A stretch of 64,000 nt of DNA from Ophiura sarsii. Its lineage: Eukaryota; Echinodermata; Ophiuroidea; Amphilepidida; Ophiuridae. The stretch covers positions 13,363,753 through 13,427,752 of the forward strand of contig CM069452.1 of NCBI GenBank assembly GCA_035610835.1. The letters are read 5' to 3'. Under the pieces are notes generated by a model. It was not told where the DNA came from. It saw only the letters and a program-made list of their open reading frames with translations, and searched no databases. Within the stretch, counting starts at the first letter, position 1, and each line of letters opens with the position of its first letter. Made by a program: the position numbers and the translations under genes. Below are positions 24,224 to 36,560 of the stretch, in pieces.

Positions 24224-26449
24224 TAAATTATGAAATTTAAAAAAAAATGAGTTTGTGACCTGGTAATAGAATAATAGAAGCAAATATTGAGTTAAAGTGG
24301 GTTTTTTCAGGCCATCCAATAGAAATCCATTTGTATTTATTATAGAAATAACTACAGGCTACTAACCACTCAGAATCAGATAGAAAATGACACAGACACA
24401 GTATAATTGCACTAAGGGTGGGGCATATTCATCGGAAAAGCACAGTATGGGATACAATTCATTACAGATGTGGTCTGTGGAAGTTGTCTATTACACAATA
24501 ATATGGATATAAAGAGGTAAATCGCTACAAGATGATAATATGATGAGACAGGTGAAATTGATCCACAATTGGAGTTTGATCTCAGGATATTATAATCAAG
24601 TTATCTGGGGATATCAAAATTGAGCCTAGGTTCTCAGAAACTTCTACTCTGGGTATATGTGACTGGTGGACTGTTATGTTTGCTACCATATGAAGGATGT
24701 TGCCATGATAGCCCTGGCACAGCCTAATACTATGGAATACCACTGCACTTTTTGCTTGTAGTCCCTGCTTTTTTAATCCATATCATTGCAAAATCATGGC
24801 AGGCTATAAGAAGTCTCCAAAAAATGTTTAGGGAAGAGTGACTGAAACGGATAAGCAGTGCTGGGGCTTGCATTGCACCCTGGAAGTACAGTTTCCATCT
24901 CAGTCCCACTGAGGCCTCTTTCGGGCAAGTTATTTGACCCATTTTATCTCCTAATGGTTATATTCCTACAGGTTATAAATGGGTGTATGGTTTAATATAG
25001 CCAATTTACATATTCGATTGGAAAGGCTGTGGCCTGATATTTTTGGTTATAATTATACAGATCATAATACTGTGTAACTGATGCACAGAAGAAAGCAAAA
25101 CCAATATCTTTGTTTAACAAAACATCCAATTTCACTCATTTACAAGCTCATTTATCATTTCCTGTTGAAGTTTTTTCTCACATTTTTGCTTTTTTTATTG
25201 AAAAATCCTCAAGGGGAGTTGAACTACCAAACTGAAAATTCAGGTGAAAATTAAAAGTGAACCAAATTGGGTAAAACATAGTCAAAATTATTAAATTTCT
25301 ATCGCCATCTTCATATTTCAGCTGCCACTTACGCTTCCCTTATCAGCCCAAACGCAATAATCCATATTATTTAGTAACTTAGTAACCAAACAACCAAATC
25401 AGAGTAAATGATTTCATATCCTGTTTGACATTGAAATTTGTATTACTGTACACTGGCAAATAATTACATGTGACTCCATTCAAAATTAACAGCGACAGTA
25501 GCATTTTAATGTCCAAATGCTTTAAACCCGGACTTCCCGCTTCTGGTTATATGTGTGTACAGTTTTGGGAGGTACACTTTGTTCAGTCTGAATCCCTTGG
25601 ATTATCGTAGTATTAAGTAATTTGAAATAATGCCAATGAAAGTTTTGCTCCCCGGGGAGGAAATAATAGTATTATTTTGCCAATCTGCTAATAATTGTCT
25701 GCAGCAAATGTGTATTTTATATTATGTACGACCATGTGCATACACTGGCAAATGCAAATATATTCACTGCTAAGAAAGCCCTGGTTTTATATGATATTGT
25801 TTTATCAAATCTAAATATTTAGGATATTGCATATCTATCATGGGTTCCAGAGAAAAAAGGGGGAAAAGGTTGTGTGAACCATACAGTTTGGTAGAGTTTA
25901 AACTTTAGTTATTTAATGTATTTCTATATTTACCCTTACAGCATGTTATATATAATTGCCACATGGTTAGTTCTTGAAATCTAACTATATTAGAAAATAT
26001 ATGTAGGAGAAGACCACAAACAAATTTGGACATTTACATTTAATTATAATCAAAGACCCATATTAAAGCAGAATTGGTTAAAAATACCCTGAAAATTTTA
26101 CTATGCCACCCATTGATATATCTGAATCTCATAGACCCATACTAAAGCAGTATTAAAAAAGCCCTGAACATATGATTGAGCAGATCGATTGATTACTTTG
26201 AACAGCCTCCTTCCATTTTACCACCAATGTTGCCGGACATGTTTCAAGAATAATTCTTCTCGTATGTAGCACTGTGTTGATGGACCAGGGAACTGGTTCA
26301 AAGAGGAAAAGTGTGCAAATGTGTCCAAAATTGCAGTAAACCCACCCTTTAACAAAGGCATAATTAACCCTAACCCTAGAAATGTGACAGTGGGGATGGA
26401 ACAAAGAACCTGGGAGGGGGTCAAATAAAAAACTAAGACAATTATGTCC
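24224..26449. other. No gene recognised
   Basis: AT-rich sequence lacking splice-bounded frames, tRNA-like boxes or shared repeats. It may contain old unrecognised repeats. Confidence 0.45.
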
Positions 26450-26512
26450 ATGAATTGAACCCGGGCCGCCGGCGTGACAAGCAAGCTACATCACCACCCA
26501 GCCACAGGGGGA
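26450..26512 (-). mobile_element. tRNA-derived SINE head
   Basis: On the minus strand, TGTGGCTGGGTGGTGATG gives an A-box-like region and CCCGGGTTCAATTC a clear B box, separated by tRNA-like spacing. The arms do not fold into a clean cloverleaf, so a SINE head is more likely than a functional tRNA. Confidence 0.6.
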
Positions 26513-27173
26513 GAGCTTCCCAGGCTAAAAAAATTGGAGACCATTATACCCGGGCTTTAGGCCTACATGAGATAGAACGTGTGTGCGTGCAAGCCAAGTG
26601 CTGCTGGATGGTTGTTGCCAAGTGGTGTAGTAGGGTTAGGGTTATGCAATATTTAGATAGCAGTAAACATATTAAATGCAACTTTCTGAAGACCACAATA
26701 AATATATTTGTGGCTATTAACCAACAATTTTTTAGATAGCAACTCAAAGCTTACAATAATACAAAGAAAGCCAATGAAATTACAGGTAACATTACATAAA
26801 CATTGAACAATAAATTGGACTTTTATAAACCTTAAATATAATCATCCAAGAGGGGGTAGGCCCATTATGAATTAACTGAAATGCATTTCTTGGACAATAT
26901 CAAGAAACCACAGCTACTTATGCTTCATAAACCAAATCCATGGACTTGTGTCTAATATAAGGAAACAACAAATGCAACGCCTCATCAAAACCAATAGCTG
27001 GATTATAAAAGCCTAGTATATCACCCAGTATAAGCCCCTAGATGTTATAGTCCGTGGTTTCCTGTGGAATGCACAGGAAGCTCTTCCTATGAAGGCTGTA
27101 CCTTACCATGTTCCTCTTCCAAGTAATTACCATAAATGGTTCCGCTAGCCTTAATAGCTACTGCTTTCAGGCT

Positions 27174-27419
27174 TTAACACTTTTCACACGGCAGCCGTCT
27201 GCAGACGACATTCCAAAATTTCACAAAATGTTTTAAAAATGTTAAAATTGTTGAATTTCATGACCAAATTTGGAATCACCACGAGAAATGTATTGAAATA
27301 AGTACAAACATGCCTAGTATTGGTTCACTTATTCCTTGGATAGACCTTGAAAGTTGGGAAAGGTTTCTGAAAAATCTTGTTTTGTATGGTAAAACCAAGA
27401 GCCGCGTGGAAAGTGTTAA
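27174..27419. mobile_element. MITE family FB8, copy 1, TTAA-flanked
   Basis: The inverted ends are CACTTTTCACACGGC and GCCGCGTGGAAAGTG, with TTAA immediately outside each. The interior contains 'attgttgaatttcatgaccaaatttggaatcac' and 'acatgcctagtattgg', both also present in the partial copy at 37995-38165. The TTAA flanks are typical of piggyBac-type insertion. Confidence 0.75.
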
Positions 27420-27531
27420 AAGTCTAGGTTCTGTTTCAGATTACTAAATGGTGGCATTTAATGTTTAATTTATCTTTGACTGACAATTTAGGCAGGCTGC
27501 AAGCCCTGTGGTTTCAGTCAACATTGACTTT

Positions 27532-27943
27532 GGGTACACATGATTGTTCCGAAAATCGAGGAAAAGGGGGGTTTTCCGTACCATGTCCGCGATTTCCCAA
27601 AATGTAAGGGGTGTTTTTGGAAGCTATGTCTGCGATTTCAAAAAAATAGGGGTTGTTTTGGGGGGAGGCTATGTCCGCGAAGAAGGAAAAAATTAGAATG
27701 AGTATTGTGTCATATCAAATAGTCCTGGGAATAGGAAAAAGGGGTATTTTGAACCAGATGTGTCCTCCTTTTTGCGCAAAAGGGGGACTATTTAGAAAGT
27801 GTCCTTGAAATGGTGGAAAAGGGGGGGGGGCTATTTTCAGACAAAATGTCTGTGTATTAGTGCGAAAAACGGGTCAAAATTGTCCACGAAACGTCATCAA
27901 ATAGGGGATATTTCAAGATCCTGGAACAATCATGTGTTACCCC
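27532..27943. mobile_element. Inverted-repeat element with G-rich interior
   Basis: The left end GGTACACATGATTGTTCC and right end GGAACAATCATGTGTTACC are inverse copies. The interior has repeated 'gtccgcgatttc..aaa' and 'aaaaggggg' words. Non-coding; single copy in the window. Confidence 0.7.
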
Positions 27944-28144
27944 TCTGAATATGAAAAGAGAACACAGGGCTGCCAGGGCAAGAATGAATGATGTCAGCAT
28001 TGCATTTCTATGAATTTAGTTTGAGATTCAGATTAACAATTAACAACAGATGTGGTCAATATAATCAAATTAATTTGTAATAAGTTATGGATGTCTGGTT
28101 TTGTTTTGTTTTATTATGGGGAGTCATGGGAAAATTCCCTGGAT

Positions 28145-28182
28145 GAATTGACCAGTCTGTATATATACAGACTGGTCAATTC
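28145..28182. repeat. Perfect 38-bp palindrome
   Basis: The half-site is GAATTGACCAGTCTGTATA, followed directly by its exact reverse complement. It may be two transposon ends joined head to head, or a binding site; nothing around it decides. Confidence 0.9.
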
Positions 28183-30261
28183 AGGAAGTCCAAGAGCTAT
28201 GAAGACTTTATGGATAACTTCTTGAAATCTTTAGAGCATATTAATAGCACTTACAGTGTAAACTTTAAGCTACATAAAGATTTTATAATATAGAATCAAA
28301 ATTGAGGGTCAGAAAAATCCCCAAACCCAAGCCTTATTGAGCTAGCTGGTCAGCTGTTGAACATAAGATAGCTTTAGTTTACAAATAGGTTTAGTCTACA
28401 ACATGCAATATGATTTAGATAACGGCTCTCAAACCATGAAGATTTCATGAACACTGGTTCAATATGAGTGCTAATGACATATTCTTTCCTTGGAATCCAA
28501 CATTGCGTGACAAAATGCTTTGGTTTCAGGGCAGAATGAAATTGAGTAGAGCTTCTCAAGGCGGAATGAAATTGAATAGAGCTTCTTAATAACTCATGAA
28601 AATTTAATTATAGTTTGGCATTTAACCAATCAGCACAGTGTAATGAATACAAGCATCAGGGCTCAATATGCCAATATTGGTCTTCTTTTTTTGAAGACTT
28701 TAATGTCTGTTGAATTCAAAATCAAATGGTTCCTCTAAGAAATCTAGTATAATTGCCCTTGGGATTACTACAATTCTAGTTCTCATGTTCATGTTTCCAC
28801 TATTAGTGACAACTTAGTACAACATATCCTTTTTTTGGAAGACACGCCCTAGCACAATGTGCGAACCGATACAGGTAGCACGCAAGGGTAGCTCATATTT
28901 GGATAACTGAGTCATATGCAATCTATTTCCCGACCGTTATTTATGTTAGGATGATACAGGTTAGAAATGCATGATGCTTAACCTTGTCTCATAACATCTA
29001 ATGGCAATCAGGCTTCCCCATTTATCATATCACTTGCAACAAAGCAGTATAGAACAAAAGTGGCACAATTTGCATTAGTGGGCCTTAGACTTCTGATGAA
29101 ATATCAATACAGCCTCATCTATTGCACAACAATCTTCGCCTTTCATCCTTTCTTTCTTTGAAGTTTATTTTCATTCATCAATTACACCACTTAACATATT
29201 TCACATCATCATTTGCTACATTTAGAGATTCATGCCTTGACAATTCTTGCCAAAATATGTTAGTTGGGTAGCTGGCTTCGTTTGTGAACGACATTCTTCC
29301 AAATCTTGTTCCATTTGAAAAAGTGATCAGTAAATTTTCTTCTCCAAAACATTTAACAAATTGGGTTTACTGATCATTTTGAGACTATGTTACTGATTAC
29401 TCTTGATGTGCAGTTTTCTTAATATTGATGTGCAGTTTTCTTAATATTGATGTGCAATTCATAACACTTCACCTTGTAAGTCAGTCCATTCCCAATCCCA
29501 CTATTGTTGTTTGCATTTATACATTTTTATGTTTGGACCACATGGACAATTGACGAAAACTTGTGCATAGCTACACACATCTTCAAAACTATTGATCAGT
29601 TTGATAAAGAAAGCCTCTCCAGTTCTAAGTTTTGTGAAATTCTGAGAAGTTTCCCGTAAGAACACTCTCTTGTTGGTCAGTACTTTGAACTAGCCCAATT
29701 AACTAAAAATACACTTGTAGAGCCTCTTGCAGAGCCTTTTTAGTCTTCCACATTAGCTAGAAATACACATGCTTGGCAACATTGTTAATATGTTTTCTAT
29801 ATATGGGGCATAAATATGGGGTATATATGGGGCATAAATCCAGACAATGAATGTGTTAGTGCGTGTAAACGCGACTCGTCCGACAAATAATAACCACAGG
29901 GGGAAAATTAAAAGTTTAAAAAGCAATTTAGCCAGCTTAAGGAAGTTTTTCTTTTTGAGGTGCAAAGTCTTATATCACACGCTTTTAAAAACATGCTAAA
30001 TCTGTCATAGATGATATCAGCGTTTTCATCTTTGTAAGGTGATCTCACCACCAAACGTGAGGCTATTCCTGGGCTGGAGTGCCGCCTGCCTGCTAGCCTG
30101 CCTGCCTCCCTGACTTGCCCTCTCGTCATATTTCTTAGGCCTAAAAACATTGTTTGTTTGTCATCCATCACCTCGCCTATTCGAAAACTGGAAAGTAGTT
30201 TTTTTTAACTTTTACTTTACAAAAGAATGCCTTACCAAATTTTCAAATTCCAGATCAAGTC
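28183..30261. other. No gene recognised
   Basis: AT-rich sequence with a small duplication ('tgatgtgcagttttcttaatat' at about 29404 and 29427) and a repeated 'atatggggcataaat' near 29810. No splice-bounded coding signal. Confidence 0.45.
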
Positions 30262-30335
30262 GAGCTCCCCAATTAGCGCAATCAGTTAGGCGTGCACCCG
30301 ACACACGGGCGGCCTGGATTTGATCCCCTGCGCAG
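30262..30335 (+). mobile_element. tRNA-derived SINE head
   Basis: TTAGCGCAATCAGTTAGGCG fits the A box region and CTGGATTTGATCCCC fits the B box. A CCCG/CGGG stem sits where the anticodon arm should be. No matching acceptor arm is visible, so this is a SINE rather than a tRNA gene. Confidence 0.6.
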
Positions 30336-30748
30336 GCGAACAGTGATCTTTGCCCAAAATTTGACCTGTTTTTCTCCCATAATAGTTTTTAAGTTTTTAA
30401 ACTGTCAAAAACATGATTAGGGAGTTACGGGTTAATGATATTTTAATAATCCATTTTAATGCCTTTGACAACCATTCAACTATAAAAAAAAGAGTTTTTC
30501 CACACACTCCTATTCACAGATAAGGAGGACAACCAAATCATAATAATAATGATTGCTTCTTAGCTAAGTACAGCAGCCAGCAGCCCATACAGATGTGAGA
30601 CACAGATAAGGTTGGATTGCGTGTGTAAGACACACGGCTGGGTTGGCTTGCACACACTTACTCCTCTCTAATTAGGGTCATAATAACCTGACAAAGATGA
30701 TACCAGATAGAATATATAAAGAGACAAGGTTCGTGTCACGTAAATCAC

Positions 30749-31113
30749 CCGGGGGGGGGGGGGGGGGGGGCACTCAACTTTTTTTGGGGTAGGGGTGTGC
30801 CGCCCAGGGTCTCAAAAAGGGGGGCTAAAGAACTGAACTGAGTAGATTTTATGACGAAAAATAGGGTCTTAGGAACTGGTTTTTTTCCAAAAAATAGGTC
30901 TTGAGAACTGGCCTATAGTTCAATTTTCGATTTATTTTGGTTTAAGAACGCAAAATTTTCGAAAAATTGGGGCTTTGAATTTTCAATAAAAATGGGGTCT
31001 TAAGAACTGATGCAGGGGGGCCATAAGAACTAGCAGCAGAGGGTGAAAAATGGGGTCTTCAGCGCGGCACATACCTATACCCTTTTCAAATGTCAGTGCC
31101 CCCCCCCCCCGGG
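30749..31113. mobile_element. hAT-like non-autonomous element with poly-G/poly-C ends
   Basis: The 8-bp target duplication TAAATCAC stands at 30741-30748 and 31114-31121. The ends are CCGGGGG... leading to GGCACT on the left and AGTGCC ... CCCCCGGG on the right, so the homopolymer runs are part of the terminal inverted repeats. The interior repeats 'ggggtcttaagaactg' words and is non-coding. An 8-bp duplication is the hAT hallmark. Confidence 0.85.
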
Positions 31114-31461
31114 TAAATCACAAGGTTATGACTATACAGGTAGGGCTGAATGCGAGTCTCTGATGCTATATGCTATCAACACAATCAACAAGCTATAAAC
31201 TAAACAAAATAGTTTCCTATCACTTAATAGGGGATAAATCTCCATGTAAAATGCCCCGTCATTAACTTAAAACTTTAGTTTTGGGTCAAGGTTGAGCACC
31301 TGAAGAAATAAGTTAGGCTCGGTTGAATGACAGTGTTTGTCAAACTGTATTAATTTAATTACAGGTGCTAAAAGTAGAGTCAAGTAGCCGTCAGAAAAAT
31401 ACTGGGTTTATTCAGTCACTGATTTCAAGTCGTATGGACAACTGTGCAAAAGTTCAGTCAA

Positions 31462-31817
31462 TTAAAGGGGCATTAAGAGATGTGGTGGAGGCAGCGCCCT
31501 CAATTACAACAATATATGATAAAAACTGGGATTTGGATATTTTTACAATTGTATTACATGTACCTATAAGGATTAAGAAAAATCAGCCCTCTTTGTACAA
31601 CAAAACGTTGATTCAAAAATGCTGATCTCCGGCAGATCAGCATTTTACATGGTTAAGGGTGGTATTCCAACATATTTAAAACACTGTTTTAATCAAGTTT
31701 TGCTGGGTGTTTTTTTTAGTAGAAACAACAATAATGGCAATTTTTAATGTTCTTCTTGAATTCTGAAGTAAATTAATTAAAAGTTAAAAAAATCAACATG
31801 CTATTGTGTCTCTTTAA
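31462..31817. mobile_element. MITE family FB3, copy 1
   Basis: It begins TTAAAGGGGCATTAAGAGAT and ends 'tgtctctttaa'. It is nearly collinear with 56286-56647, including 'gtggtggaggcagcgccct', 'gataaaaactgggattt' and an internal AAAATGCTG..CAGCATTTT hairpin. The ends form a short TTAAAGGG inverted repeat. Non-coding. Confidence 0.8.
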
Positions 31818-32794
31818 GGCCTAAGCAACTACAGTTTCGACATAGTGTATTACAAAAACCTTTCACAAACATATTTAGTGATTGGTGAATAGACTCCCGC
31901 ACTTCCCCTATCCATAAATGGGGCAATCATTTGACATTTTTATATCAAATCTTCTGTTCTTTTATCACTTTATTTAATGTTCTACACTCAAATGTTTTGC
32001 AATTATGATAAGTCAACAATTCTGTACCACTTGGCCTTTGGCATGCAATACAACTTCAGATCCAAAATGGAAATGAAATTATTTGAGACACAAAATGAAT
32101 CTCTACTCCCAACTTTGATATAACGTATATTGAAAAGTAAAGGTTTTTTATTAATTTGCTTGATGGTACTTGATTTGACTGCTACCGTAAAGTTGTTTGA
32201 AAATCTCATTCATATCAGACGTACCCTTATCGATATAGAACAGGGCTTCTCAACTGGCAGCACACGCACCAAATGTGGCACTTGAAGCAATGGTGGTTAG
32301 TAGTGCTTGGACTTCTCAAAATGAAAAGTAATACATAAGAAAACGGGTGCATTTGGCGCATCATCATACATTTTATCTCACAATTGTGGCGCTCCATTAA
32401 ATAATGTTGAGAACCCCTGATATAGAACTTGCATTTATAACACAGTCTAAAGACATTTTGATATATATATAAGCTGACATATTGTTTTGTATCTCCCAAA
32501 GTATAGCGATTCAAGTAGAAAGAAAGCTACACATTCCCTGAAAAATATAGGGTTTCTACTACTCTGGTAAAAAATCAGCGGTCAGTATGTATTGGAGAGT
32601 ACATGGCAAATATTGAGATCTACATTTGACGCTGACGCTGACTTTGATCTATAAGATAATAATAAGTCTATGTATTCCATTTAACCATTTCTAAATCAAA
32701 GAATATTTTTTATTTCCGGACAAATAATTGAATATATCCTCCTGTCTCATCAATAGTAATTATGGTATTAGAGATGACACAGTCAACTTGCTAA

Positions 32795-33004
32795 ATACTG
32801 TAAAAAACTATAATTTCACGGATACTTTAATTCGTGAATTTAAATTACTGTTATTTAAGCAGGCATTTAATTTCATGAATCTTGAAGTTTTACTTTTATT
32901 TTCAATGCAAAATTTCAGTTTTGAGGGTATTTCATTTCGCGAATCCACGTCCCACACAAAATTCGCGAAATTAAATCCCTCACGAAATTAAGTGGTTTTA
33001 CAGT
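32795..33004. mobile_element. MITE with TACTGTAAAA ends
   Basis: TACTGTAAAA on the left is matched by TTTTACAGTA on the right. The interior carries inverted 'aatttcacgg..attcgtgaattt' and 'attcgcgaaattaaat' words, a pattern I recall from MITEs of many marine invertebrates. Non-coding. Confidence 0.65.
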
Positions 33005-34076
33005 ACAGTGTTTGCACTGTATTCTGTTTCTTTAATACAAAGTAGAAATGACGTAACATCCTTCCTATCATTGTAGCTAATTGATGTTGAATGTGATTTT
33101 ACAGTTTATTTCAAGTTCATGCAACCTTGCACTATGTTACACTCCATCTCAAGGACGAAAATGATATGACATCATTGTGTATTTCATTAATCATGCAACC
33201 AATAGCAAGCCGCGATAACTGGAATACAATCTGAGCTGAAAATCACAGTCTGATTTCCGATTTCAATTGGACTACAAAGGCCACTGAGTTGAGTGACCCT
33301 ATCATTATGACTCCTTAACATCACATCAAAGTCAGATCATTTATGTTTAAAGATCTAAAACTGCCAATCAAGGCCAATCATATATTCATTTGAAACACAT
33401 CCATATATTGTATGAATCATTTTGATCCCAAAATGGCCAATGTAATCTGTGCATCAAATACTTTTGGAAAGGAATCAAACTCATTGCCCCCGGATTAGAA
33501 GCAAAAAGCGTTGGCACGCCTAAATATACACTGTTAACTGATTGGGTTGCGGTTAGTTTACTTTCAGCTCTTTGATATTTTTTTCTCTCAAACCTCATAT
33601 TTCCTGTTCAGAATACTAACAATGGATTTGGTGAAAGATGTCAAAGCTATCTGTTAGATATTACACTGTGCCAACTTTGTTGGATATGCCTCACTATAGT
33701 AAGGGTACCTGAAACTTTAAGTGGACTTTAATCTAATGTGAGAGCTGATTGATATCGTTCATACCCTTAACTATGGATATGCATGCCAGATGTGTTCTAA
33801 CCAGATGCCATTATCCTGTCAATACACATACGTAAGCACAGTTATTGAAAAACCACCAGGACCACCGCACGTACCTCATTTGGCATCTGTACACACAAAA
33901 GGTAAACATTGTGCGTGTTTTGTCAGAGCAACGAAGCACACACATTCAATTTCTCACATGTTGCTTATTGCGAATTCAACCAGTGGTGATTCGTTGGCAA
34001 GTATAATTTCTTTCACCCGCTGTTTAATTATTCAGGGGGATGTCAAATAATTGATGAAAAGCAATATTTTTTATTT

Positions 34077-34176
34077 NNNNNNNNNNNNNNNNNNNNNNNN
34101 NNNNNNNNNNNNNNNNNNNNNNNNNNNNNNNNNNNNNNNNNNNNNNNNNNNNNNNNNNNNNNNNNNNNNNNNNNNN
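34077..34176. other. Assembly gap (100 N)
   Basis: Exactly one hundred N, the usual placeholder for a scaffold join of unknown size. Order and distance across it should not be trusted. Confidence 0.99.
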
Positions 34177-34675
34177 CTGTCGAATTTTTAGATTGGACGT
34201 AACAGTGTAAATATTAAAGCTCTTATCGGTTTGGCTAATGAAAAGGATTGTATCAACATTTGTTTGGATAATTTTTCAAAGACATTCATAGATAAGCGAT
34301 TCTAATTGGACGAGTCAATAAGCATCCAAGCTCATTCTAGCGTTCAACCAATGCTAATGATTGTATATAAGATTATGAGTCGCGCCTCATGGAGCTGATG
34401 GTATATTATTTGTATTAGATTGCCGTCGTTCTATTGAAAACAGTGGTTAAGAATTATAAGTAATTTGTATCGCATACAAAGAATATGTATACACAAATAG
34501 ACTGAGATAAACGACAATCGAAAACATTGTTATTTCATTATGTAAGAGCTCCTAACGTGGTAAAAACGGCAAGCGATTGGATGCCAGTATCCTTGGTAAC
34601 AGTGCCAAGGACACCTTTGGTATTATCCTGGCCTCGTGGCGATGTACGAAAATGATAGTAAACAAGTTTTACTTA

Positions 34676-35214
34676 AGGGGGCTGTGGACTCTCAGGTACA
34701 GCCTCCGTAAAACTACCGTAACTTCTTCATATTCATTTAATCTTCATAAATGTATACAGTTTTTTGCAGAAAAGGGTTTAATGAATCCAACCATGATAAT
34801 GAAATTGACCATTTTGGAAAAAATTATAAAAAACATGTTTTCTGACCCATTTTAGGTTTGGAAAAGATAACTCAAAATATATTTTGTTACATTTTGTCAT
34901 ACTAGTTTTATGATAATCCTGATAACATTCCCCAGGAGCCTTTTTTTATTTTTAATATCTTATTTTTTATTTTTTGAGTTACAGACCAAAAGTGCCAAAA
35001 AATATGATTTTTTCCCAAAAATGGTGATTTTCATGATTTTGGCGGTAAAAATGGGTCAAAAAGGTGTTTTTTATATTTTTTTCCAAAATGGTCAATTTCA
35101 TTATCATGGCTGGATTTATTGAACCCTTTTCTGCAAAAAACTGTATACGTTTATAAAGATTAAATGAATATTGAAGAAGTTACGGCAGTTTTACGGAGGC
35201 TGTACCTGAGAGTC
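34676..35214. mobile_element. Foldback family FB1, copy 3 (right end cut)
   Basis: The left end is intact (TA, then AGGGGGCTGTGGACTCTCAG) and the arms are inverted copies as in 15634-16254. The right arm stops after GGCTGTACCTGAGAGTC, missing the last bases, and continues directly into an FB2 element. Confidence 0.85.
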
Positions 35215-35216
35215 TT

Positions 35217-35567
35217 CAACGCCCTCAACATCGAAAAAAAATAGAAAGCAGATTTTCTTGCAGATTTACATTTCTGATCATAAATCGTGCATACATTCCA
35301 AGTTACAGGGCGATACGATTCTTAATTACTTCAAAATCATGGTTTTAGAGTGAAAATAAACTGTCGGAATTCCGACAGTTTATATTTTCCACTCTAAATT
35401 CACTCTAAAACCATGATTTTGAGGTAATTAGGAATCGTATCGCTCTGTAACTTGGAATGTATGTATGGTTTATGATCGGAAATGTAAATCTGCAAGAAAA
35501 TCTACTTTCTAAAAAAAATGATGAATAGAGGGCGCTCTCTGGAAAAGATCACATAATATGCCTTTAA
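35217..35567. mobile_element. Foldback family FB2, copy 1 (left end cut)
   Basis: It is a long inverted repeat centred on CTGTCGGAATTCCGACAG: 'agaaagcagattttcttgcag' on the left is answered by 'ctgcaagaaaatctactttct' on the right. The right end is ATAATATGCCTTTAA. Compared with 45629 and 62146, the first 30 or so bases are missing at the left. Confidence 0.85.
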
Positions 35568-36560
35568 AGAGACTCATGCATGTGGAATCTGAATGATCCC
35601 CACCCGCCGCTCGATTTCATGTTTTGAAAGAAAGCCTTCTGGATAGACTTTAGATAAATGTGCAAACCTACGTATATTGTAATTGTTGTCATTTTTAGCT
35701 GATGATGTAAAGTGAACTCATTGGTGAGTGTCGATCGGGAACGCCCGGGCGAGACTTAAAACAATGAGATTAGAACAATCACTCCGTGTTGAAAGATACA
35801 AATTAATTCGGTCATAAGTGGTCACAGCCTAATTTATCAACCCATCTTGAATGGGACTGCGCATTTAATCATTTTACCTATATCATGTTCTTTGTTTATT
35901 CATCAACACTGTTGGTATATACCGGAAAACTACCAACATGTAAATAATTCACAGTCATATAGGAGGGGGCCATCTAAAATATTTTTAAAATAATTAAAAC
36001 ATTTGGAATCGTTAATTTTGATGTGAACGTGAACAGCATCCTAAAATATATAATTACTTTATCGTTCCCTTGGCGTCGCGGCAGTTTTTTGGAAGACCTT
36101 GTTTAACTGAATGAACCCTTTTTTAAACAATTCACCAAATAGCCTACCCCATCATATAAAGGGTCGAATGAAAGATGGATTTTCACGGAATGAACCTCTA
36201 GTGACAAAATGTGGGATTTTTTATTGATTGACCACTATTTTGGTACTGACCCCCCTTTTTATGTGTTTATAGCAGGGATGTATTCCACAAGGGGCCAGGG
36301 TGAATATCCCTGCCAGAAGGCTCGCACGCGGATTATCAAGTACCGTATAAACCTAAACTTAGTCGGTTACCACCCCCCCCCCCCCCCCCCCCCCCCACAC
36401 ACACACCGTTATTTCCAAGCTGAGTGCCACCCCCGGGATTGGATAGCTTAATTATTCAAGATGTCAACCAAATATGGCCGCCAAAACTGTTATATTAACC
36501 AAGTTTCTTCCATGATTCAAACAGTAAGTAGTCCATTGTCTTTTTGTTTAATGCTCTATA

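Noticed and set aside
26360..26385. 'ccctaaccctag' as an interstitial telomere repeat
   Set aside because: Only about two units, easily expected by chance.
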